Assembly: GCA_002431845.1 (NCBI GenBank)
Contig: DJEH01000042.1
Span: 1 to 22,224 of the forward strand
Origin: Prevotellaceae bacterium UBA5903
GTDB taxonomy: Bacteria > Bacteroidota > Bacteroidia > Bacteroidales > Bacteroidaceae
Direction: 5' to 3'
Length of the DNA stretch: 22,224 bases
The notes below the pieces were generated by a model, which was not told where the DNA came from, ran no database searches, and was given only the letters and a program-made list of their open reading frames with translations. Made by a program: the position numbers and the translations under genes. The first letter of the stretch is position 1. Every line of letters begins with the position of its first letter. Positions 1 to 6,322 of this stretch are shown here, in pieces.

Positions 1-36
1 TAAGATAGGCTGCGGCTCAGCATAACTAAAGCAAGC

Positions 37-67
37 TTTGTTCTGCATTCGCCTTGCACTATCTTTG
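37..67 (+). promoter_or_regulatory. Bacteroidota-type promoter for the AlkD-like gene
   Basis: TTTG at 37-40 and TATCTTTG at 60-67 are separated by 19 bases, a full match to the Bacteroidota -33/-7 pattern (TTTG, TAnnTTTG). Transcription would start near 73, giving a leader of about 30 bases before the ATG at 102. Assignment is by pattern only. Confidence 0.7.
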
Positions 68-101
68 CACCCTACATTCACTTTTAACGTAACACACATT
101 A

Positions 102-716
102 ATGGAAAATACCAATACACTTTCAGAACAACTCAGATATATTAAACGCTCAATGCACGGCATGATGAATGGGCCAATCAGTGCCTCTATGCGCGAAAAA
201 GGCTTAGGATATAAAGTTATTTTTGGTGTAGAACTTCCGCGCCTTCAAGACTTTGCCACCACCTTGCCCCATACTTACGAACTTGCTGCAGCCCTATGGA
301 AAGAGAGCATTCGCGAGTGCCGACTATTGGCTGGAATGCTCATGCCTAAAGAGAGTATGGACGAGGAACTTGCCGAAATTTGGGTAGAACAAATGCAGTA
401 TGTCGAAGAAGCTGAGTGCACCGTGTTTGCTCTTTTTAGCCACGAACCTTGGGCATCAACCAAGGCTTATGAATGGATAGCCTCTGGGCAAGATATGAAA
501 CAACTTTGCGGTTACTTGCTCCTTTCGCGCCTTTTTATGAACAAGTTCATACCCTCAGAGCGTGATGCAGCCGAGTTTCTTGACCAAGCAGAGAGCGTGT
601 TGCACACCCCACAAACTGCCGTGGCAAGAGCTGCAAGCAAAGCCCTTGTAAAGTTTATGGATTTAGGCTCGGAGCAAGAACAGCAGGCCGAAAACATGCT
701 AAAAAAATTGGCATAA
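102..716 (+). CDS. DNA alkylation repair (AlkD-like) HEAT-repeat protein
   Basis: A 204-residue soluble protein without signal peptide or membrane segments. The early segment GVELPRLQDFA, then ELAAALWKESIRECRLLAGML, resembles the HEAT-like repeats of AlkD-type DNA alkylation repair proteins that are common in Bacteroidota. AlkD enzymes are DNA glycosylases made of stacked helical pairs. The protein is nearly all helical by eye and somewhat shorter than characterised AlkD enzymes (about 230 residues), so glycosylase activity is not assured; it may be a non-catalytic HEAT-repeat relative. The ATG at 102 follows a good promoter at 37-67 and is the natural start. The gene appears monocistronic, with a hairpin terminator at 774-822. 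The family call is from recognition of the N-terminal repeat pattern, not a search. Confidence 0.65.
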   Translation: MENTNTLSEQLRYIKRSMHGMMNGPISASMREKGLGYKVIFGVELPRLQDFATTLPHTYELAAALWKESIRECRLLAGMLMPKESMDEELAEIWVEQMQYVEEAECTVFALFSHEPWASTKAYEWIASGQDMKQLCGYLLLSRLFMNKFIPSERDAAEFLDQAESVLHTPQTAVARAASKALVKFMDLGSEQEQQAENMLKKLA

Positions 717-773
717 GGAATTATCTAAACAAGGTTAGTTTCGCATTAAGTTTATGCTTGCTTATAACCAATG

Positions 774-822
774 ATAGCTTCAAAATAGGGCTTTATCCCT
801 CTATTTTGAAGCTATATTTTTG
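774..822 (+). terminator. Intrinsic terminator after the AlkD-like gene
   Basis: A perfect 15-bp inverted repeat (774-788 with 801-815, arm ATAGCTTCAAAATAG) has an inner GGG/CCC extension and is followed by ATTTTT. It lies 57 bases after the stop at 716 and has the form of a rho-independent terminator. Confidence 0.75.
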
Positions 823-1065
823 GAATTTAAAACTAGCACATTGCTTTGCCCATAAACATAGGTTTCAGTAGTTACATAAAATTACACCACGCGGCATTAT
901 CCTCTAATCAATCTAATCTATCTCCTCATATGCCGCATATTGTCTAACTATCATGATGCTCTTTACGTTCCCCTTCAACCTATGCTTTTTGAGCAAAACA
1001 CTGCATCTGTCTACACACTATCAACAAATAGTATCATTTGCCTACTAAGCAAGCTATGTGCCTAT
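823..1065. other. Intergenic stretch with no recognised content
   Basis: This AT-rich stretch lies between the AlkD-like gene terminator and the palindromic repeat at 1066. I see no convincing open frame, tRNA-like fold or promoter box pair. Confidence 0.5.
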
Positions 1066-1136
1066 AAGTAGGTATTCAAAATTAATTTATACAATCATGT
1101 CCTACATTAATTGATATTAATTTTGAACACCTACTT
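1066..1136. repeat. Long imperfect inverted repeat, open-loop form of a repeat also at 5636-5671
   Basis: The arms are 1066-1086 and 1116-1136, 21 bp each with one mismatch, around a 29-base loop. Each arm contains CAAAATTA or its complement TAATTTTG, which fits the TAnnTTTG -7 consensus. The right arm begins 2 bases beyond the stop codon of the small exported protein, so on the minus strand the structure is a large stem-loop directly after that gene and may act as a terminator or mRNA 3' stabiliser. The same 21-mer recurs at 5636. Confidence 0.75.
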
Positions 1137-1138
1137 AC

Positions 1139-1480
1139 TTATTTAGTTTTTGTTGGCTTTAGCGTGTCGGCCGGAAGCACAGTATCAGTTGGTACAACTG
1201 TATCGGCAAAAGTGCTTTCGCTCTTATCTTTGCCTTCTTTTTTAGGAGTTATGGTGTCTGTTGGTACCACTGTGTCGGCCAAGCATAGTTTCTCTGTTTG
1301 GGTAGTTGTGTCCTTTTGTTCGGGCACAATGGTATCGTTAGGCACTACTGTGTCGGCAGCAAAAGTTGAGGCATTGCTTACCAAACCACGAGAGTTAGCT
1401 GAAGTTGTACCTGCGAAAGCTGCACCACTCAATGCAACCACGCCCATTGCTACAATAGCAGAAATAGTGAACTTTTTCAT
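1139..1480 (-). CDS. Small exported protein with ADTVVPxDTxxP repeats
   Basis: 113 residues. The N-terminus MKKFTISAIVAMGVVALSGAAFA is a clear Sec signal peptide with likely cleavage after AFA (residue 23). The mature part is low complexity, rich in Asp, Thr, Val and Pro, and holds three copies of ADTVVPxDT (residues about 41-49, 68-76, 91-99), each followed by a xxP tail, separated by charged linkers. There are no membrane segments and only one cysteine in the mature part. It is probably disordered in the periplasm or outside the cell. I do not recognise a family. A sigma-54-type promoter (1538-1553) and half-sites (1630-1677) precede it, and the gene directly upstream encodes a sigma-54 activator, so it is probably that system's main output. 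Function unknown; the gene itself is well supported by signal peptide, promoter and downstream stem-loop. Confidence 0.75.
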   Translation of the reverse strand: MKKFTISAIVAMGVVALSGAAFAGTTSANSRGLVSNASTFAADTVVPNDTIVPEQKDTTTQTEKLCLADTVVPTDTITPKKEGKDKSESTFADTVVPTDTVLPADTLKPTKTK

Positions 1481-1537
1481 AATCGTTTATTGTTTTATGT
1501 GTTGATTAATTATTTAGGTTTTTCTGCCCCTATAAAG

Positions 1538-1553
1538 CGCAAAGCGCGTGCCA
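1538..1553 (-). promoter_or_regulatory. Sigma-54 (RpoN) -24/-12 promoter
   Basis: On the minus strand the sequence is TGGCACGCGCTTTGCG. The invariant GG and GC are separated by exactly 10 bases, and it matches TGGCACG-N4-TTGC at every specified base. Transcription would begin near 1527, leaving a leader of about 47 bases before the ATG of the small exported protein at 1480. The sigma-54 activator gene ends only 140 bases upstream. Confidence 0.8.
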
Positions 1554-1629
1554 AAAGTTAGTGCGTATCTACATCTGCCTGATAATCAATCATTTATAAA
1601 AACTCGTTTTTTTTGGCACACTCTAAAAG

Positions 1630-1677
1630 TGTGGAAAAAGTGTAGAAATTGTAGAAAAATTCCACAGTTGTTCCACA
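1630..1677 (-). promoter_or_regulatory. Candidate enhancer (upstream activating sites) for the NtrC-family regulator
   Basis: On the plus strand there are three TGTRGAA half-sites (1630-1636, 1641-1647, 1650-1656) and two inverted TTCCACA half-sites (1660-1666, 1671-1677). Successive starts are 11, 9, 10 and 11 bases apart, so all lie on roughly one helix face. The inner pair forms a 7-3-7 dyad with one mismatch. The cluster is about 80-140 bp upstream of the -24/-12 promoter, where NtrC-type activators usually bind. Binding by the neighbouring regulator is inferred. Confidence 0.65.
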
Positions 1678-1694
1678 CCACTGTGTTCGCATCC

Positions 1695-3092
1695 TTACAA
1701 ATCTTCGCCATATTGTTTCAGTTTATTGTAGAGTGTTTTGCGGTCAATACCTAATAATTGGGCTGCCCGGCTTTTGTTTCCGTTAGTTATGTTTAAGGCT
1801 TCGCGAATGCGGCTCAACTCCTCATTAGCCGATGGTTTGATGCCAAGTGATGTAGCATTCACCTGTTCATTTTTTTGGGGGATAGGTAGGTTAAGATGTG
1901 CCACAGATATATAACTTTCGCCCTCAGCCATTAGCGCAGCTCGAGTTACCACATTGCGCATTTCGCGCAAATTGCCAGGCCATGCATATTGTAACAAAGC
2001 CATTTGCGCATCGCTTGCAAAGTCTATAATATGGCGTTGCAACTCTCTATTGGCTTGTTGCAAAAAGTAGCGTGCAAACTCCAACACATCGTCCCCCCTA
2101 TCGCGCAGCAAGGGCATGTGTAGCGTAAACTCGTTGATGCGATGATAAAGGTCTTCGCGAAACGTGCCATGCGCTATGGCTTCGGGCAAGTTTTCGTTAG
2201 TAGCACACACCAGTCGGATGTCAATAACTCGCTCTTCGGCACTACCAACGGGGCGTATACGCCTTTCTTGTAGCGCCCGCAATAGTTGCACTTGCACATC
2301 ATAGCTAAGGTTGCCCACTTCGTCAAGAAACAACGTACCACCCGATGCTTGCTCAAAGGCTCCTATTTTGTCGGTTATAGCTCCAGTAAAAGCACCCTTT
2401 ACGTGCCCGAATAGTTCGGAAGCAGCAAGTTCCTTTGTTAGTGCGCCGCAGTCAATAGCCACAAATGGCCCGTCAGCCCGGTTGCTTTGTTCGTGAATGC
2501 GATGTGCCACATACTCCTTGCCCGTTCCGCTCGCCCCGATAATAAGCACCGACATCGGCGTTGGAGCCACGAGTTTAGCCAATTTATATAGTTGGCAAGC
2601 TATGGGCGAGTGCCCTTCGATGCCCTTGGCAGACTTACAGTTAGCAGCCACTACATCACCTATTTTCTTACCGTCAAAAGCATGTTTTTCTGCATTGTTA
2701 TCAGGCTGTTGGATTTTATGTGGAGCGGTTGCCAAAGCGTCATTAATCTTTTGTAATAGCAAATCGGGTTGTACAGGCTTGCTTATATAATCGGCTGCAC
2801 CAAGTTTCATCGCCGCAACAGCATTTTGCACATCGGCATAGTGTGTCATAACAATAAAAGGCACCATCAAGTTTGATTGTTGCATCCATTGCAGCAAATA
2901 AAGTCCATCATGGTCAGGCAATCGCAAGTCTGATAATATCAAGTTAGGAGTAGTTTTGCCACGTAACAATAGCTTAACTGCCCCATCAACACTCGAGGCA
3001 CATTCCACAACAAAGCCTTTCTTTTGCAACCATGTGCTGAGCATAGTGCTAAAGGTAAGGTCGTCTTCAACCATCAATATATGTGTTGCCAT
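1695..3092 (-). CDS. Sigma-54-dependent NtrC-family response regulator
   Basis: 465 residues in the standard three-part layout. The receiver domain (about 1-120) has acidic pocket E9/D10, phosphoacceptor D55 in LILSDLRLP and conserved K105. The AAA+ domain (about 160-385) has Walker A GASGTGKE (186-193), the sigma-54 contact loop GAFTGA (233-238), Walker B GTLFLDEVG (252-260) and the arginine-rich FREDLYHRI segment (311-319). A Fis-type helix-turn-helix (about 438-462, NKSRAAQLLGIDRKTLYNKLKQYG) binds DNA. It would remodel RNA polymerase-sigma-54 closed complexes after phosphorylation. Its start lies 9 bases after the stop of the hybrid kinase, so the two are co-transcribed partners. A matching sigma-54 promoter lies just downstream. 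All key motifs are intact. It resembles AtoC/ZraR-type regulators, but a specific symbol is not justified. Confidence 0.95.
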   Translation of the reverse strand: MATHILMVEDDLTFSTMLSTWLQKKGFVVECASSVDGAVKLLLRGKTTPNLILSDLRLPDHDGLYLLQWMQQSNLMVPFIVMTHYADVQNAVAAMKLGAADYISKPVQPDLLLQKINDALATAPHKIQQPDNNAEKHAFDGKKIGDVVAANCKSAKGIEGHSPIACQLYKLAKLVAPTPMSVLIIGASGTGKEYVAHRIHEQSNRADGPFVAIDCGALTKELAASELFGHVKGAFTGAITDKIGAFEQASGGTLFLDEVGNLSYDVQVQLLRALQERRIRPVGSAEERVIDIRLVCATNENLPEAIAHGTFREDLYHRINEFTLHMPLLRDRGDDVLEFARYFLQQANRELQRHIIDFASDAQMALLQYAWPGNLREMRNVVTRAALMAEGESYISVAHLNLPIPQKNEQVNATSLGIKPSANEELSRIREALNITNGNKSRAAQLLGIDRKTLYNKLKQYGEDL

Positions 3093-3101
3093 TCTTCTAT
3101 A

Positions 3102-5612
3102 TTAGTGTTTAAGTAGATTATTTTTAACCATTAATTTTAGTTCTGCCACAACTTGTTGGCATAGCTGTTCATCTTCGTTGCTCCAAGCACTTTCGGTTCG
3201 GCGTTTTTCTAACGTCTGCAAGGCTGGCAGCACTGGCGAACCTATCAGCGTAAATGTAGGTAGCATTTTGTGTGCAATGCGGCATGCCTCCGCTTTATTT
3301 TGGTTATGCAAGGCACGTTCGAGCAGTTGAAGGTGGGTCCGGCAGTCGTTAGCAAACTGTGTGAGTATCGCATTTTCCGCCTGTTTGTCGCCCTCGGCAA
3401 AGGTTGTTAGTGCCTCTAAAGAGCAAGGCGCAGATTCGTTTACTTTGCTCTTAGGTGTCATTACGTTCTCTACTTCAGCCACCGCCGTCATGCCATGCAG
3501 CATACGCAACAAGTCGTTCTGATTAAAAGGCTTAAACAGCACATCGTCAAATCCTCTTTGCTTAAAGTCGTCAATCGGCACAAGCATGTGCGATGTCATA
3601 GCCACTATAAACATCCCCTTGCTACATGTGCGTTGGCGCACCGCTTTGAGCACCTCATACCCCGACAGGGCAGGCATCTCAATGTCGGTTAGCAAGAGTG
3701 TGGGGCTATGCCCATCGTCTAACCATTTCAGCAAATCGCCTGCCTGGTTAAAAGCCTTAATCTGTGCCTGTTGGGGCAACACGTTTCGCAGCATAGCCTC
3801 AGATAATTGCAGTTGTAGCGCATCGTCGTCGAGCACTGCACAAGTTATAGCTTCCGTAGCATTCTGCGGTTTGTTGGCCGTGTCGTTAGTTTGACAAGGC
3901 ACTTGTACTGCTGCCTTACAAAGTTTTAGCGGCAATGTTAGTATAAAACTACTACCATGCCCTAACTCGCTGTGAGCCACCAAAGTGCCACCCAACAGCT
4001 CAACCAACTGGCGGGTTATGCTAAGTCCTAAACCGCTCCCCTCTTGTCCCTCGCTCCCTTTAACGCGGGTAAAGGGGGTGAATATGCGGTCTAAATCATG
4101 CTGCGTCATTCCGCACCCGGTGTCAGCCACCGATAGTTTGAGCTGTGCGTTGCTATCGTCCCACTGAGCACTTAGTGTAATATTGCCTTGTGCGGTATAT
4201 TTCACCGCATTACTCATTAAGTTTTCAACAATCTGCTGCAAGCGTAATGCATCGGTGTCAGCCCAAAGTGCCGTTGGCAAGTGCGCATTGAGCTTTAAGA
4301 TCAGTCCCTTTTGTTGTGCCATAGGCAAGAAGGCATCTGCCACATTTTGCAGTATGGAGTTGATGTGAGTGGGGGCATTGTGCGTCACTTCCTCTCCAGC
4401 TTCGAGTTTGTGATAATCAAGTAGTGCCACAACCAGTTGCAACAAATGCTTTGAAGATGCCTCAACAGCTTTTAGTTCTGCATATTGAGTAGTCAGTGAG
4501 TGCGGCAATAGCTGCAAATAGCCCAATATGGTATTAACAGGTGCTTTAATATCGTGCGATATAGTAAGCAATAGTTGTTCGCGTTGTTTCATCAATCTTT
4601 CGCTTCGGTCTTTAGCCACCTCAAGAGCCCTTCGGTAGCTATTAGAGCGCCTAATGTCGCGCCAAAGCCACACGATGAGCAATCCCGCAAGCACAATTGA
4701 TAGCACAGCCATCGCTGCAAGTTTCGTTGCAGCCATTTGCCGTTGTCCTCGCTCATGGCTTATTGTTTTGTTGATAAGTTGCAATTGCTTTGCCGTAAAA
4801 TTCTCAATAAGCGTAGCCATACGTTGCGACAAAATCAGCGATGCCGCTCGCAGTTGGTCTGATTTAAGATAGAGCCTATGCGTGTTCGACAAAGAGTCGC
4901 GTTGCATATTGCGATGCACATTTGTGAGCATATTGGCCAACGTGTCTGCTATGTTCACCTGTGTTTGCGCGGTGTCGTAGGTAGCCTCGTGTTGCACCAC
5001 CGAGGTGTGTATGGTGTCGTCCTTAGCACGTCTAAAAGCATCGCCCAATCTTCTGAAAAATCCACGTTTCCTACGCTCTATCACCAGCTGCTCGCCTCTC
5101 TCAACAATTGGCACTTCCACCTTCATCGTAACGGGCCGATGGCTCTTGTGCAAGGCCTTAATTTGCTGTTGCAAGTTACCGCCTACGTGGTTTTCGGTGC
5201 GCAGGGCATTAACCAATCTAATAGTACCATCGCGCCTCAGCCACACCAAGTTTTGCAACGAGTCAATGCGCTGCAACTGAGTATGGTCGGCCACCACTCT
5301 TCTTAGTGCCATTAGTGCCGTATCAATTTGTGCCGAAGCCACTATGTAACGTTTTAGCTCTACGTCATCGGCATATTGCAACGCAGCAGTCTCAGCTTGT
5401 GCCGATGCATTGAGCAGTTTAGTGTATAGTTGGTCGGTAGCCTTGCGTTGTTTGCCTACCCAGGCCTCCGTTTGCGTTATGCCACTCACCTCACGCGCCG
5501 AGTGCACCACAAACCATACCGAAGTTGCCAATGCAACAGACAACAACATAAAAGCCACTACCAGAGTAACTACCTTGGGCTTTTTTTCTTGTTGAGAATT
5601 AATGTTTGCCAC
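3102..5612 (-). CDS. Hybrid sensor histidine kinase with receiver and HPt domains
   Basis: 836 residues. Membrane segments at about 14-37 and 298-317 enclose a roughly 260-residue, mainly helical periplasmic sensor region of unknown ligand. The cytoplasmic part has a HisKA domain with H353 in TISHDIKAPVN, an ATPase domain with N-box ENLMSNAVKYT (463-473), G1 DTGCGM (497-502) and G2 GSGLGL (525-530). A receiver follows with D595-597 and phosphoacceptor D643 in LLTDIEMP, then K694. A C-terminal HPt domain has H781 in CRIAHKM. Phosphate can therefore pass H353 to D643 to H781 and then to D55 of the regulator encoded 9 bases downstream. The promoter is uncertain: a TAATTTTG box lies inside the palindrome at 5636-5671. 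The ATG at 5612 directly precedes the cytoplasmic tail and first membrane helix, supporting this start. Confidence 0.93.
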   Translation of the reverse strand: MANINSQQEKKPKVVTLVVAFMLLSVALATSVWFVVHSAREVSGITQTEAWVGKQRKATDQLYTKLLNASAQAETAALQYADDVELKRYIVASAQIDTALMALRRVVADHTQLQRIDSLQNLVWLRRDGTIRLVNALRTENHVGGNLQQQIKALHKSHRPVTMKVEVPIVERGEQLVIERRKRGFFRRLGDAFRRAKDDTIHTSVVQHEATYDTAQTQVNIADTLANMLTNVHRNMQRDSLSNTHRLYLKSDQLRAASLILSQRMATLIENFTAKQLQLINKTISHERGQRQMAATKLAAMAVLSIVLAGLLIVWLWRDIRRSNSYRRALEVAKDRSERLMKQREQLLLTISHDIKAPVNTILGYLQLLPHSLTTQYAELKAVEASSKHLLQLVVALLDYHKLEAGEEVTHNAPTHINSILQNVADAFLPMAQQKGLILKLNAHLPTALWADTDALRLQQIVENLMSNAVKYTAQGNITLSAQWDDSNAQLKLSVADTGCGMTQHDLDRIFTPFTRVKGSEGQEGSGLGLSITRQLVELLGGTLVAHSELGHGSSFILTLPLKLCKAAVQVPCQTNDTANKPQNATEAITCAVLDDDALQLQLSEAMLRNVLPQQAQIKAFNQAGDLLKWLDDGHSPTLLLTDIEMPALSGYEVLKAVRQRTCSKGMFIVAMTSHMLVPIDDFKQRGFDDVLFKPFNQNDLLRMLHGMTAVAEVENVMTPKSKVNESAPCSLEALTTFAEGDKQAENAILTQFANDCRTHLQLLERALHNQNKAEACRIAHKMLPTFTLIGSPVLPALQTLEKRRTESAWSNEDEQLCQQVVAELKLMVKNNLLKH

Positions 5613-5635
5613 AATATGTAATGTATTAAGTAGGT

Positions 5636-5671
5636 AAGTAGGTATTCAAAATTAATTTTGAACACCTATTT
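5636..5671. repeat. Compact palindrome, closed form of the repeat at 1066-1136
   Basis: A 36-base palindrome with perfect core CAAAATTAATTTTG (5647-5660). Its left half repeats the 21-mer at 1066-1086 exactly, and the right half is the inverted copy. The core reads TAATTTTG on both strands, so it could serve as a -7 box either way. It is 24 bases upstream of the kinase start, inside the promoter or leader. A possible -33 TTTG on the minus strand (5679-5682) is spaced 24 bases from the box, longer than usual. Confidence 0.75.
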
Positions 5672-5956
5672 ATAAAATCAAATAGCAAGTGCAATATTAC
5701 ATACAAAGTTTGAAGCGTGCATACTTGTATGTAGAGTTTTTTTAAACTTTTTCGTTTGGCATACGTCTGCCTATTCTTTTATAATTTATGATTAACAAGC
5801 AAACACGAGTTGAAAAACCAAACGCTCATAAATCGAAAAAAAACAAAGTCGTGCTCATCCAAACGAAAATTCTGCAATTTTGAGCAATATTTCATAACTC
5901 ATTGATTATTAACGAGTTATGTTTACTAACAAACTACTTGCATAAGTTTTAAGCAC
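5672..5956. other. AT-rich non-coding spacer upstream of the sensor kinase
   Basis: No gene seen. It holds an 11-bp inverted repeat (5749-5759 with 5859-5869, CCAAACGAAAA) about 100 bases apart and an 8-bp pair CATAACTC/GAGTTATG (5893-5900, 5914-5921). Neither is strong enough to name. The stretch probably contains the kinase promoter and control sites. Confidence 0.4.
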
Positions 5957-6070
5957 AAGGATACGTATCCTTAGGGTGAAAGGATACGTATCCTTAGGTG
6001 CTAAGCATACGTATCCTTAGGTGGTTATAAACGTGTTATAAGACCCTAAGGATACGTATCCTTACAGCTC
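5957..6070. repeat. Five phased ACGT-centred palindromes (23-bp iterons)
   Basis: The palindrome AAGGATACGTATCCTT occurs exactly at 5957-5972, 5980-5995 and 6048-6063, and with one change (AAGCAT) at 6003-6018. A degenerate fifth unit, TTATAAACGTGTTATAA, fills the gap between the last two. The ACGT centres fall at 5963, 5986, 6009, 6031 and 6054, so spacing is 23, 23, 22, 23 bp. The first three exact-period units also share TTAGG after the palindrome. The array is 345 bp upstream of the kinase start and 253 bp past the TonB receptor stop. It looks like a cooperative operator or replication-type iteron set; no adjacent replication gene is seen. Confidence 0.8.
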
Positions 6071-6232
6071 AACAACATTTATACTTAATACATAAGATTT
6101 AAATAGTGCTAAATATAAGCACAGCGTTGTTAATTCCATTAACATTTCGTTTCTATTTGACGAATTTAAAATGTCAATAAAAGTTCACAAAACAGGAGGT
6201 GATTGTTCATTAAAAATAGCTTTCAAACAATA

Positions 6233-6292
6233 ATAGAGGCAAGATGATGCAAGAACCTTTAGTGGGTGTTTCTTGCAACATTTTGCCTCTAT
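6233..6292 (-). terminator. Stem-loop terminator after the TonB receptor gene
   Basis: The 23-base arms 6233-6255 and 6270-6292 pair at 21 of 23 positions around a 14-base loop. It begins 30 bases beyond the receptor stop codon on the minus strand. The following minus-strand sequence is AT-rich (TATTATTGTTTG) but lacks a pure T run, so termination efficiency is uncertain. Confidence 0.65.
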
Positions 6293-6322
6293 CGTGTCAG
6301 CTATAGATAAGCAGACGTTTGT

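Noticed and set aside
1164..1505. Plus-strand open frame of 113 codons opposite the small exported protein
   Set aside because: It mirrors the repeat-rich minus-strand gene, has no promoter and no signal peptide, while the minus-strand frame has both.
1603..1634. CACACT/AGTGTG hairpin as the terminator of the regulator gene
   Set aside because: The stem is only 6 bp and on the minus strand is followed by As, not Ts.
1611..1636. Plus-strand TTTTGGCACA as a second sigma-54 promoter
   Set aside because: There is no GC at the required 10-base distance from GG.
5757..5772. Plus-strand TTGGCATACGTCTGCC as a sigma-54 promoter
   Set aside because: GG to GC spacing is 9 instead of 10 and no plus-strand gene follows.
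5957..6070. Possible CRISPR array
   Set aside because: Units are 16-bp palindromes with spacers of about 7 bases, most of them alike, and there are no cas genes; true spacers would be near 30 bases and unique.
6194..6202. AGGAGGTGA, a strong Shine-Dalgarno-like string
   Set aside because: No credible plus-strand gene follows, and Bacteroidota rarely use this signal.
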